Positions 1 through 9,142 of a stretch of DNA of 64,000 nucleotides are shown here, in pieces. Positions within the stretch are counted from its first letter, which is position 1. Each line of letters opens with the position of its first letter. The notes under the pieces were generated by a model. The model ran no database searches. It saw only the letters and a program-made list of their open reading frames with translations, and was not told where the DNA came from. The stretch lies in assembly GCA_016708305.1 (NCBI GenBank), contig JADJGB010000010.1:1-64000 (forward strand). Reading direction: 5' to 3'. A program made the position numbers and the translations under genes. The stretch is from Sphingobacteriales bacterium (GTDB taxonomy: Bacteria; Bacteroidota; Bacteroidia; Chitinophagales; Chitinophagaceae).

Positions 1-1234
1 ATATGAGCATTGGGAGATGTGGATGGCACCTAATATGAGCCAAAAGGTTTTACGGAGATAAATTCTCACAGGATTTCCTAGTCCGTGGCAGCAGTTTATT
101 CGGAAAACAAAAAGAAGACGCTGGCGACATAAAAGAGGCTGGTAAAATTGACAGAACGATTTTCATTTTGTAGCCGAAGGTCTAGGTTAACCAAAGAACT
201 ATCGGATTTTTAAAAAGGTACAGGCTGATACAAAGGTTGATATTTACTTCAGCAACATAGCTGGTTACCATCAGATACAGCCTTCAAAATTAAACCGTCA
301 TTATAAAAAGTATAGCAGTGGTTTTAAAGACTGGAACCAGCTCACTCACTGCGAAGATTATCTTCTTTCCGGACAACATTGGAGCCACCTAGCATAGATG
401 AACTAAGTTTATCTCAAAAGGAGAATTATACACATTTTTACCCACAAAAACGGCAGGGCAAGGCCAGGTACATTGGTAGCCGTCATCAAATAGAACAACA
501 CTATCTAAAGACATTACTTAAAAGCCACCCTAAGAAAACTTTGAACACAAGCGGTTGCAGGTAAAAAAATCCTCTCGATATGGCAAAAAACATGGAGATT
601 TGCCAGAAGCAGGTAATTTACAAATGCCACTCTGGTTACCGACAGATTCCATGTAATAAAACTGGCAATGGAAGCCTTATTTGTACATAACAATAAACCT
701 ACGATGGAAAGAATTAGACAAAGAAAATGCAGCCATTAAAAGGCGAAGAACAACGAAATAAAATATGAACCAGTAATGCTGGAAAATTTGGGTGGAAGAT
801 TCCGCAAACAATTACTGGCAAGGTGCAAAATATATTTTAGCCAAAAAACAAAACGACTGGACAGAAATCAAACACAAAGAGCCACCCTGTTATTCAAGGA
901 TGTCCCTGAATTAGAAACTGCTTTACCACCAAACTTTAGCCTTTAAAACATATACGGAAAACCAAGCAAAAAGCATCTGCTAGGAGACTAGCGTTTGAAC
1001 AATGGATACAAAAGTACAAGACAGGCATTAAGAGTTTTATACCGTTGCTAATACGCAAAAAATATAATTTAGATAACATACTTAATTCTTGTAACCGAAA
1101 TACAAATGCAATGCAGAATCATTCAACGCCAAAATAAAACTATCAAGGCTAAACCCAGGATGTAACCGATACCAAATTCTTTCTTTCAGACTGCATAAAC
1201 TTTTGCAAATTCCCCAGTAAAATAATGGTGAGCC
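1..1234 (+). mobile_element. ISAon1-like (ISL3 group) insertion sequence, copy 1, cut by window start
   Basis: This stretch matches the reverse complement of the element at 7666-9059 over nearly its whole length. It enters the window in the N-terminal ORF and runs through the DDE transposase to a terminal inverted repeat ending GGTGAGCC at 1234. The transposase reading frame is broken by many indels, more than in the other copy. Fragments still visible include the TDRFHV-like region near 635-650 and the C-terminal tail before 1200. Whether the breaks are real decay or base-calling errors cannot be told here, because neighbouring housekeeping genes are equally broken. The 5' end lies outside the window. 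Confidence 0.85.
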
Positions 1235-1292
1235 TAATTACTATGTTTTTTAAGGAGGGCTTTGTTATCTTTATCCGGTTCAATTCCAATTT

Positions 1293-1987
1293 TTAGGAAT
1301 TTATTTTTCTACAAACAATAGTTACTGATCCTGTACAAAACATCCATGTTTCAGCTGTGCCTACACCTGAGGCAGCAAGACGATTAGTTTTGACCTGCTT
1401 GTAATGGGCGGATGGCCGATGATTCGCTGGGAGCGATGTTTGCTTTCTGGCGATTTATAGCATTTGTTGAACGCGTTCGATTGCGGTAAGGCATGCATCA
1501 AAATTGATGAAAACTTTTATGAGTATTGTACGTGATAATATGTAGCAAAATGTGAAACAAGAAGGTCTTTTGCCAAAAACAATTCCACTACGGTGGCGCG
1601 CATTGTTGACAAAGGAATTCAGAGAATCGGCAGCCAAGTGTGCCATATGAAAAAGTATGGACCGTGTGGGTCAATTGGAAATGTGCAATTGGAAAGAAAT
1701 TTAAGTGATACTTTCCGCTGTGGCAAAGCAGCGCCGATATTTGGTTTTGTGGGTACATTGTTAGGGTTGATGCAGTTGTTTTCAAGTATTCATGCTGCCA
1801 ATGAAGTTGAGATTGGTGTGATTTCTCAGGGTATTTATACCAAATTAATTACTTCCATCACCGGTTTGATTATTGGCCTGCTGGCATTATTCTGATACAG
1901 CCATCTGAGCGTAAGAATTGATAAAACTGCCTACAGATGGAAGTGGCTCCGCCGGGATTTCTTAGATGTTTGTACGAACCGGTCTAA
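1293..1987 (+). CDS. exbB: ExbB/TolQ/MotA-family proton channel subunit (frameshifted)
   Basis: Inner-membrane proton channel subunit that, with ExbD, energises TonB-dependent outer-membrane transport. The recognisable parts are spread over three frames: a first membrane segment near 1385-1480 (FDLLVMGGW), the cytoplasmic segment with ARIVDKGIQRIG near 1595-1630, and the conserved core APIFGFVGTLLGLMQLF plus GVISQGIYTKLITSITG at 1727-1880, which is the MotA/TolQ/ExbB signature. It ends with TAA at 1985-1987, just before exbD, as expected of an exbBD operon. The start is uncertain because no clean ATG precedes the first segment. At least four indels break the frame; I take them as sequence errors because the protein is otherwise typical. 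Confidence 0.8.
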
Positions 1988-2001
1988 AAATAATAATTCA
2001 G

Positions 2002-2402
2002 ATGAGGGTATAGAAAAATACAGAAAAGAACATTCAAGTGTTTACGGATTCGCTTAATGATATTCTTTTCATTCTGCTAATGTTTTCCTTATCACTACTA
2101 CAATGGCCAATCAATGTGGTAAAGTGAACAATCCGCATGGGACAAAAGACACTAAAGCCAGCCAAAGCATAGTTGTTTCGATTGATAAAGATCAGCATTG
2201 TTTGTTGGCAATAAAAGAATTGAACCCCTGATGTTGGATAGCCTCATCCCGGAAGGAAGTGAATGATAAGCGTCCGCATGTGATACGCCTTCGGTGGTTA
2301 TTAATGCTACACCATTGCTATTATGGCGAAGTGGTTCGTGTGATGCAATCTGCAAACAAACGGAGCAAAAGTAAGTTGGCTAATGTGAGTAAATTACCCT
2401 AA
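2002..2402 (+). CDS. exbD: ExbD/TolR-family biopolymer transport protein (frameshifted)
   Basis: Partner of ExbB: one N-terminal membrane helix carrying the proton-path aspartate, followed by a periplasmic domain. After correcting indels the N-terminus reads TDSLNDILFILLMF, the classic ExbD membrane helix with its Asp. It is followed by a domain of the expected kind (VVSIDKDQ..., near 2165-2200, and YGEVVRVMQSA, near 2320-2350). The ATG at 2002 is 15 bases after the exbB stop, so the two are probably cotranscribed. Several indels break the frame. Length after correction is about 130 residues, normal for Bacteroidota ExbD. Confidence 0.75.
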
Positions 2403-2487
2403 TTATCGGGCTTTTTACCATTCTGTCTTTTCCTGCATATCTTTCCAAGTTCAATCATTGATTGTTTTTATTAAATAAACTCCTAAC

Positions 2488-3089
2488 CTAATTGCCTAAC
2501 TCTTCGTTGATTTCTACATAAATACAACATGAGGTTTAAGATGTGTTTTCCTAAAACTGCAATCACCTCACAAAAAACCAGCGGATTATCATCAGGCACA
2601 AACAAAGCTACCCGTCTAAGTTCGTTACATCCATCACATTTTTACAATCGTTGTTTTTTCATCGTTGGTTATATATGGCGGATTGCTGACAACAATATCA
2701 AACCATCGGAAGCTGCATCCAATTTTTTGGGTTGAGTATATCCAATTGCAGAAATTCTACTTCGGCCTGTAATTGTGCGGCATTTCTTTTTGCTACCTCA
2801 AGTGCACCCTGACTGATATCACAACTCATAACCTTTGCCTGTGGCAACTTTCGTTTAAACCAGGCTTCATTCAAACATATTGAACCGGTTCCGTTATTTT
2901 AGCAGCTTTTTTCTACAGATTGAATCATCCTATTTCATCATCATTTAAGCTTAGGTCGTTATTTCGGATGCTTCCGTGAATTACTCTTGTAATTTTTTCT
3001 GTTACTAAATGTGCAATATTTTCAGCCTCACGCTGGGGGTAAAGCAGAGGGAAATATTTTACAAAATCTGATACTTGCCCTCCCTTCAT
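2488..3089 (-). CDS. prmC: Peptide chain release factor N5-glutamine methyltransferase PrmC (frameshifted)
   Basis: SAM-dependent methyltransferase that methylates the Gln of the GGQ motif of release factors. On the minus strand the catalytic NPPYI motif, preceded by FDIVVS, lies near 2670-2700. Upstream are the second half of the SAM-binding fold (KVMSCDISQGALEVAKRNA) and an N-terminal helical segment with YPQREAENIA near 3010-3050. The end reads VEINEELGN with a TAG at 2488-2490. The gene is broken by several indels and part of the middle (near 2895-2925) is hard to follow. It is divergent from ribD, with the two promoters overlapping in about 50 bases. The start at 3089 is my choice and is not certain. 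Confidence 0.75.
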
Positions 3090-3093
3090 TCCA

Positions 3094-3116
3094 CAAACAT
3101 AATTCATTTACATTTG
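3094..3116. promoter_or_regulatory. Divergent -7 boxes for prmC (minus) and ribD (plus)
   Basis: Two matches to the Bacteroidota -7 consensus TANNTTTG sit back to back. TACATTTG at 3109-3116 reads toward ribD, and TATGTTTG (complement of 3094-3101) reads toward prmC. No clear TTTG -33 box is seen at the usual 19-21 base distance for either. The prmC box is very close to the chosen prmC start, so one of the two calls may be off. Confidence 0.4.
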
Positions 3117-3144
3117 TAAAAAAAATGAATAATCCGGTAAAAGC

Positions 3145-4174
3145 ATGAATATTTTTGGGTCGCTGTATTGAACTTGCCAAAAAGGTGGTGCGGAAGTGGC
3201 TCCTAATCCAATGGTGGCGCTGCATTGGTGCATGATGGAGAAACAATCGGCGAGGGTTACCACCAGAAATTTGGGAAGCTCATTGCAGTAAACTGCATTA
3301 ATGATGGGTGGATAAGGCGCCGGAAAATTTCATCTCCCGATGTACGTTCCATTAGAACCTTGCTCGCATTTTTGAAACGCCTCCGTGTACCCATCTCATC
3401 AGGCAATATAAAATACTCACACGTAGGATTAGTTGCAGTCGACAGCTTTAGAAAAGGTAAACGGCTCTGAAATCAAACAACTTCGAAAGGGGATTCCAAT
3501 GTGATTACCGATGTTCTGAAAGAAGAAGCTGTTGAACTGAACAAAGATTTTAGCTTTTATCAAAAAGGAGGCCATATATCACTTTAAAAAGCGCAAGCTG
3601 GAACCGGGGATGGCTTTTTATGGCTTTGATAATGATGAAAGGTTATTGATATCAAATGAAATTACAAACCGATTGGTGCACAAATGGCGCAGCGAAGAAG
3701 CGGCTATTATGATTAGCGCCAATACAGCTCTGAAGGATGATCCATTGCTTGATAACTGTTATTGATGGGAAGGGCTCCGATAAAGATTATTCTGGACCCT
3801 CATCTCCGATTGCCTTTGACATTGCGTGTTTTTAAAGATGGCAGAATGATTATCGTCAATACCCAAGTTGAAAAGCAGGAAGGGAATTTGCATTATATGC
3901 TGGTAGATGAAATGACTGTACTGCCCTTGCTTATGACCCGATTATATGAATCAGGCATCCAGAGTATTTTGGTGGAAGGAGGTCGGTTTTGTTGCAATCG
4001 CTTATAGATGCTGATTTATGGGATGAAACAAGAGTGATTGTCAATAAAAATCTATTAATCTCAAATGGATTGAAAGCGCCGGTTTTATCCCGGTTTGAAA
4101 AATTAAACGAAGAACATATTTTAACGGATTCTGTTGAACATTATAAAAATATAAATAATAAGTTTCATGATTAA
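3145..4174 (+). CDS. ribD: Bifunctional riboflavin biosynthesis deaminase/reductase RibD (frameshifted)
   Basis: Catalyses deamination of the pyrimidine intermediate and reduction of its ribosyl side chain in riboflavin synthesis. The N-terminal deaminase domain is visible in pieces: CIELAKK, a segment ending VVHDGETIGEGYHQKFG at 3223-3272, and VNCIND. The C-terminal reductase domain is clearer: NEITNRLVHKWRSEEAA and ANTALKDDP at 3655-3745, the segment 3762-3990 with ESGIQSILVEGG, and the end at 4174. At least five indels separate these segments. The stop codon overlaps the ATG of the next gene (TAATG). ribH lies elsewhere in the window (23265), so riboflavin genes are scattered. Confidence 0.85.
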
Positions 4175-4762
4175 TGGATGAGCATTTTATAATACGATTG
4201 AAATAGAAGGAGTAGCAGAGTTTAAGGACAGAAGCAGTAAATTTCTGGCTTTTGCTTTTCCTGTTCAAGATGTGGATGAATGTAAAGAAAGAATAGCCTT
4301 CTTAAAAAAGGAGCATCCCAAAGCTAATCATCATTGTTTTCGTACAGATTGGGATTGGATAAAAATAACTTCAGGGTAAGCGATGCCGGAGAGCCATCCG
4401 GTACTGCAGGAAGACCGATTCTGGGGCAAATAGACAGCAAGGGAGTAACAAATGTTCTGATAGTAGTGGTATGATATTTTGGAGGCACATTGCTCGGCGT
4501 TCAGGGATTGATAAATGCCTACAAGTCTGCGGCAGCAATGGTTTTACAGGTTATTCCGCTGGTACGCAAACCGATTTTAATCAACTATCAGTTGGAGTTT
4601 GACTATACCCGGATGAATGAAGTGATGATGATTGTAAAACAAACGGATTGTGCTGTTCTTAAGCAGGATATGCAATTGTTTTGTATGATGGAAATTGGGA
4701 TACCACAATACAGGATGGAAGAAGCGCTCAGGCGATTTGAAGAAGTGAGGAAGTGCGGATGA
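4174..4762 (+). CDS. yigZ: YigZ/IMPACT-family (UPF0029) protein (frameshifted)
   Basis: Member of the widespread IMPACT/YigZ family, whose bacterial role is unclear; the eukaryotic relative regulates the Gcn2 stress kinase. After correction the N-terminal IMPACT domain reads FKDRSSKFLAFAFPV, then HHCF, then RVSDAGEPSGTAGRPIL and VVRYFGGTLLGVQGLINAYK, the hallmark block of the family. The C-terminal DUF1949-like domain occupies 4560-4762. The ATG at 4174 overlaps the ribD stop, so translation is likely coupled. Indels near 4340 and 4470 break the frame. Corrected length is about 195 residues, normal for the family. Confidence 0.85.
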
Positions 4763-4776
4763 AAGCATCCGATTAA

Positions 4777-6557
4777 TCATTCAGACTTCATTACAGCCAG
4801 AAAGGCTTCCTGAGGAACTCCACATTTCCGATTTGTTTCATTCAGTTTTACCTTCCTTTGCTTTTCCAACAGTTTTGCGTTTACGGCTGATGTCGCCCAT
4901 AGCATTTGGCGGTAACGTCTTTGCGCATCGCAGAAATGTTTCTCGCAATTATTTTAGCACCAATCGCTGCCTGAATGGCTACCTGAAACTGATGCCGGGG
5001 TAACAATTCCTTGAGCCTTTCGCACATTTGACGGCCAAAATCCTGCGCCCTGCCGCGATGAATTAAAGAACTAAGCGCATCCACTTTTTCATTATTCAGC
5101 AGGATTTCCATTTTTACAATATCACTGATTTGATATTCAATCGGATGGTAATCAAATGAGGCATAGCCGCGTGTCTGGGATTTCAGTTTATCGTAAAAAT
5201 CAAATACGATTTCGGTCAGTGGCATATCAAATACCAATTCCACTCTGGTTGTGCTGATATAGCTTTGGTTGATGAGCGTTCCACGTTTACCCAGACAGAG
5301 AGTCATAATATTGCCAATATAATCGGGTTTGGTAATTATTTGTGCTCTGATATATGGCTCCTCAATATGGTCGGTTTTTACCGGATCGGGAAATTCTACC
5401 GGATTATTAATGATTAATTTTTCGCCTTTAGTAGTATAAGCGATAAAACTTACGTTTGGCACGGTGGTAATAACCGTTTGGTTGAATTCGCGCTCTAATC
5501 GTTCCTGAATAATTTCTAAGTGCAAAGTCCCAAAATCCGCAACGGAAACCAAAACCAAGCGCCTGCGAGGTTTCTAATTCAAAGGTGAGTGAAGCATCAT
5601 TGAGTTGCAGTTTGTCCATACAGTCTCTAAGATCCTCAAAGTCTTTAGTATCAATCGGGTATATGCCTGCAAAAACCATTGGTTTTACGTCCTCAAAACC
5701 TTTGATAGGCAATGGATTATTGTTATTTGCAAGTGTGATAGTATCACCTACTTTCACTTCTTTTGCCACCTTTATTCCGGTAATCAGATAGCCCACATTT
5801 CCGGCTTTCAGTTCCTGTTGTTCAAACATTTTTAGCTTTAGGACACCAATTTCATCAGCAGAATATTCCTGACCGGTACTTACAAATTTTACTTTGTCGC
5901 CTTTTTTTAATGTTCCATTAATTATTCTGAAATAAACGATAATGCTAGTACGAATTGTTAAAGACACTATCAAAATAAGCGCCTGAAGTGGTTCGTTTTC
6001 ATCCCCTTTAGGCGAAGGAATTCGTTCAACGATGGCTTCCAGTATTTCCTCAATTCCCAGCCCGGTACGACCACTGGCAAGCAGAATTTCTTCAGGTTTG
6101 CAGCCAATCAGGTCAATAATCTGGTCTTTTACCTCATCAATCATTGCGCCGTCCATATCTATCTTATTAATAACAGGAATGATTTCTAAGTTATTTTCAA
6201 TTGCGAGATATAAATTGCTAATGGTTTGAGCCTGAATACCTTGTGCTGCATCCACTAAAAGCAAGGCTCCTTCGCAGGCAGCCAACGCACGACTCACTTG
6301 TAACTAAAGTCCACGTGACCAGGCGTATCAATCAGGTTGAGTGTGTATATTGTTGTTTGTCTTTGTGTGTAATTGATTTGAATAGCATGACTTTTAATGG
6401 TAATACCCTTTTCCCGTTCAAGATCCATATTGTCCAGCACCTGATCCATCATTTCCCTGTCAGTAACAGTTTGGGTGGTTTGCAAAAGCCTGTCAGCCAG
6501 GGTGCTTTTGCCGTGGTCAATATGTGCAATGATGCAGAAATTACGGATATTATTCAT
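4777..6557 (-). CDS. lepA: Elongation factor 4 (LepA) (frameshifted)
   Basis: Ribosome-associated translational GTPase. The N-terminus starts MNNIRNFCIIAHIDHGKST, with the P-loop, at 6557; this ATG is preferred over an upstream one at 6614 because EF4 begins just before this motif. DTPGHVDF (G3) and NKIDMDGA (G4) follow. Elongation-factor domains II-V fill the rest and the C-terminal LepA domain ends VMKSE at 4777. The frame changes at about 6296, 5545 and 4895, and a short stretch near 5950 also looks altered. LepA is highly conserved, so these breaks are almost certainly sequence errors. It is convergent with yigZ, 14 bases apart. Confidence 0.92.
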
Positions 6558-6586
6558 ATTCAATATATCTTCTTCTAAAAAGTGTG

Positions 6587-6594
6587 CAAAGATA
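6587..6594 (-). promoter_or_regulatory. -7 promoter box for lepA
   Basis: The minus strand reads TATCTTTG followed by CAC, a perfect TANNTTTG box, 30 bases upstream of the lepA ATG. No good TTTG -33 box is present at the usual spacing, so support comes from position and the -7 match only. Confidence 0.45.
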
Positions 6595-6792
6595 AGGAAA
6601 TGGTGGAGTAACATATTTACTAAAAGGGTATAACTTTCGAAAAGAGATTCTGGTTATAAAACAACTAATTTGTCCAAAATTAGGCATCAACTAATGTTTT
6701 CTGGAGTTTCCTTTTAAAAACACACGTTTTTAAGCGAAAGTCTTATCATGCAAAGGTTTACACGGTTTTAGAAGTGCAAGCCTTTTTTTGGT

Positions 6793-6964
6793 TTAGTTTT
6801 TGGTTCGACTGTCAAAATGTCCGAAAAAAGTTTCCTCAAAAAAGTGTGTCCATTTTCGTAAAATGCAGTTCCAATAAACTGTTTAATTGTTGTCGGCTCA
6901 TATTACTTATTTGGTTTTTATATGCTTCTTTGTCAAAATCTTTTTTACTGTTTTGAGGTATCAT
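6793..6964 (-). CDS. Small hypothetical protein downstream of Rrf2 regulator
   Basis: Short ORF starting ATG at 6964, inside the end of the preceding tiny membrane protein (20-base overlap), which is typical of coupled small genes. As read it stops at 6836 after 42 residues. Removing one T from the run near 6840 extends it to about 56 residues ending DSRTKN at 6793. It is hydrophilic, with MSRQQLNSLLELHF in the middle. I do not recognise a family. The region holds no other gene. Confidence 0.35.
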
Positions 6965-7058
6965 TTAGTATGCCTTTTACCCTTTTACTGATCCAAATTG
7001 CCAAAAAGATGATTACTGCCAGAGAAAATACTATTAGTCCATCAAAAAATATTTCCAT
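6945..7058 (-). CDS. Tiny membrane protein, 37 residues
   Basis: ORF of 37 residues beginning MEIFFDGLIVF. A single hydrophobic helix covers about residues 6-26, and a basic segment (SKRVKG) after it predicts a short cytoplasmic tail. Size and layout resemble small accessory subunits such as CcoS/CcoQ-type proteins, but the sequence shows no specific match, so no function is given. It follows the Rrf2 regulator on the same strand and overlaps the next small ORF. Confidence 0.4.
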   Translation of the reverse strand: MEIFFDGLIVFSLAVIIFLAIWISKRVKGILNDTSKQ

Positions 7059-7120
7059 TAATTTATGTAATTTAAATGAGATATTAAGATATTTTTATCC
7101 TATTTAAAAATAAAAAAATA

Positions 7121-7558
7121 CTATTCTCGTTTTAAGAAAAATTTTGTTTCGGGTGTTTTTCCGTAAACTGATTTAACGTCGTTTTTTATAGATATTATAC
7201 ATCAGACTCCGAGCTGTTTTATATTCATTATGAATGGGGCGGGGTTTATGTCTGAACAATAAGCCAAACCAACACCGCAGCCCTTAAACATTTTATCGCC
7301 ATCAATTGCAATGATGATATCTGCTAAAGAAGTTTTTGCATCTTTTTCGGAAATAAAAAACCCGCCATAGCGTCCTTTAGATGATTTCAAAAATCCTTGC
7401 TTACTTAAACCCTGAAGAATTTTTCCGATAAAAAGTTCTGGGGAATCTATATTTTCCGAAATCTCTTTAATGTTTACTACTTTCCCATTTCGCGATTGCT
7501 GCGCTACATAAATCATAGCTCTAAGAGCATATTCACACGTTTTTGAAAGCATAAACAT
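7121..7558 (-). CDS. Rrf2-family transcriptional regulator, Fe-S cluster type (frameshifted)
   Basis: Winged-helix repressor of the Rrf2 family (relatives: IscR, NsrR). The start MFMLSKTCEYALRAMIYVA is the family's N-terminus, and the recognition helix region (IDSPELFIGKILQGLSKQGF) follows. The C-terminal half has CGVGLAYCSDINP, where two of the three cluster cysteines are seen. A missing T in the next codon would restore the third (NPCP) and IHNEY, the usual continuation. As read, the frame stops at 7202; with that fix and one more in an A run it continues to 7121. The three cysteines suggest an NsrR/IscR-like [Fe-S] sensor. Target genes are not evident nearby. Confidence 0.8.
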
Positions 7559-7657
7559 CAATTGAAGCCACAAAGATAACAAGTTTTTAATAAGGATGTT
7601 TTTATCTTAATTAAAAATTATAAAATATTTTACACGCTGTTATAACCGTTTATCAAA

Positions 7658-7665
7658 TAAATTAC
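7658..7665. repeat. Left target-site duplication TAAATTAC
   Basis: Eight bases TAAATTAC directly before the element's GGCTCACC end, identical to 9060-9067 after the other end. An 8-bp duplication fits ISL3-type transposition. Confidence 0.85.
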
Positions 7666-7688
7666 GGCTCACCATTATTTACTGGGGA

Positions 7689-8712
7689 CTAGGCAAAAAG
7701 TTTATGCAGTCTGAAAAGAAAGAATTTGGTATCGGTTACGCCTCTAAGGTTAGCCCTGAATAGTTTTATTTTAGCGTTGAATGATTCTGCATTGGCATTT
7801 GTATTTCGGTTATTGAAGAAATTAAGTATGTTATCTAAATTATATTTTACGGTATTAGCAACGGTATAAAACTCTTTTAATGCCTGCTCTTGTACTTTTG
7901 TATCCATTGTTCAAACGCTGTCTTAGCAGATGCTTTTTGTTGGTTTTCGTATATGTTTCTAAAGGCTAAAGTTTGGTGGTAAGCAGTTTCTAATTCAGGG
8001 AAATATTTGAATAACAGGGTGGCTCTTTGTATTTGATTTTCTGTCCAGTCGTTTTGTTTTTTGGCTAAAATATATTTGCACCTTGCCAGTAATTGTTTGG
8101 GTGTTTCACCATTTTCCAGCATTACTGGTTCATATTTTATTTGTTGTTCTTTAGCCTTTTTAATGGCTGCATTTTCTTTGTCTAATTCTTTCCATCGCAG
8201 GTTTATTCTTATGTGTTGCAAGGCTTCCATTGCCAGTTTTATTACATGGAATCTGTCGGTAACCAAGAGTGGCATTTGCAAATACCTGCTTTACGGCAGC
8301 TTCCATGTTTTTTGCCATATCAAGAGTGACTTCTTTACCTGCAAACGCTTGTGTTCACAAAGTTTCATTAGGGTGGTTATAATGTCTTTAGATAGTGTTC
8401 CTTTGATGACGGCTACCAATGTACCCTGCTTTGCCCTGCCGTTTTTGTTGGTAACAAATGTGTATAATTCTCCTTTGGATAAACTTAGTTCATCTATGCT
8501 TAGGTAGGCTCCAATGTTGTCCGGAAAAGAAGATAATCTTCGCAGTGAGTGAGCTGGTTCCAGTCTTTAAAACCACTGCTATACTTTTATAATGACGGTT
8601 TAATTTTGAAGGCTGTATCTGATGGTAACCAGCTATGTTGCTGATAGTATCAACCTTTGTATCAACCTGTACCTTTTAAAAAATCCGATAGTTCTTTGGT
8701 TAACCCTGAACC
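7689..8712 (-). pseudogene. ISAon1-type DDE transposase (ISL3 superfamily), frame broken
   Basis: Second ORF of the element, catalysing DNA cleavage and joining. The C-terminal tail (NAESFNAKIKLFRANLRGVT...FFLFRLHKLFA) is the signature end of ISAon1-family transposases. LVTDRFHVIKLAMEALQHIR and PKQLLARCKYILAKK also match. Acidic catalytic residues are visible in LDMAKN (near 8325), VTDRFH (near 8265) and NAESFN (near 7770). The frame is interrupted near 8640, 8480, 8400, 8275 and 7905. Given the error rate of the whole window, the gene may be intact in the organism. Confidence 0.8.
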
Positions 8713-8717
8713 TTCGG

Positions 8718-9017
8718 CTACAAATGAAAAGTCGTTTCTGATAATTTTACCAGCCTCTTTTTATGTCGCCAGCGTCTTCTTTTATTGCCAAATAAACTGC
8801 TTTGCCACGGACTGAAATCCTGTAGGGTTATCTCCGTAAAACCTTTTGACTCATATTGGGTACCATCCACATCTCCCAATATCATATTCCGTTCTTCCAA
8901 TGAAATCTGAAAATAAACTGACCTGTCCTTTACAAAGCATAGTTCATCTATACCTGTAATATCAAAATATTCCAATAACCCCTTGGGTAAAAAATGACCG
9001 ATATATGATGTATCCAT
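8718..9017 (-). CDS. ISAon1 family transposase N-terminal region protein
   Basis: Open frame of 99 residues from ATG 9017. It carries the N-terminal domain that ISAon1-type elements encode as a separate ORF: FLPKGLLEYFDI at the start, an ESKGF motif near residue 55, and a basic stretch KRRRWRHKKR near residue 80 that probably binds the terminal repeats. The stop lies a few bases before the transposase frame, so the two may be joined by coupling or frameshifting in the intact element. Confidence 0.8.
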   Translation of the reverse strand: MDTSYIGHFLPKGLLEYFDITGIDELCFVKDRSVYFQISLEERNMILGDVDGTQYESKGFTEITLQDFSPWQSSLFGNKRRRWRHKKRLVKLSETTFHL

Positions 9018-9059
9018 GCAACAAAATTAGGCGTACTCCCCATTTAATGAAAGTGACCC

Positions 9060-9067
9060 TAAATTAC
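9060..9067. repeat. Right target-site duplication TAAATTAC
   Basis: Matches 7658-7665 exactly and directly follows the element's outer GTGACCC end. Confidence 0.85.
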
Positions 9068-9142
9068 AAGTTGATATATATTTACTTTTTTTAGTGATAT
9101 AAGAGTTGCAACTTTGCGATGATTAACCAATATTTTTTCAAA

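Larger units (their letters stand above)
7666..9059 (-). mobile_element. ISAon1-like insertion sequence, copy 2 (1394 bp, complete ends)
   Basis: Complete element with imperfect terminal inverted repeats: GGCTCACCATTATTTACTGG at 7666 and, on the other strand from 9059, GGGTCACTTTCATTAAATGG. Both continue into GGA. It is flanked by an 8-bp direct repeat, TAAATTAC. It codes on the minus strand for an N-terminal-region ORF (8718-9017) and a DDE transposase (7689-8712), as in ISAon1-type elements. The duplication shows that this copy still sits where it inserted. A second copy in opposite orientation ends at 1234. Confidence 0.9.

Noticed and set aside
8061..8507. 148-codon plus-strand ORF inside the ISAon1-like copy
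   Set aside because: It lies antisense to the transposase; its residues mirror the conserved transposase codons.
1..9067. Composite transposon formed by the two ISAon1-like copies
   Set aside because: The block between holds exbBD, lepA, ribD and prmC, ordinary chromosomal genes. Copy 2 has its own target duplication, so it moved as a single IS.
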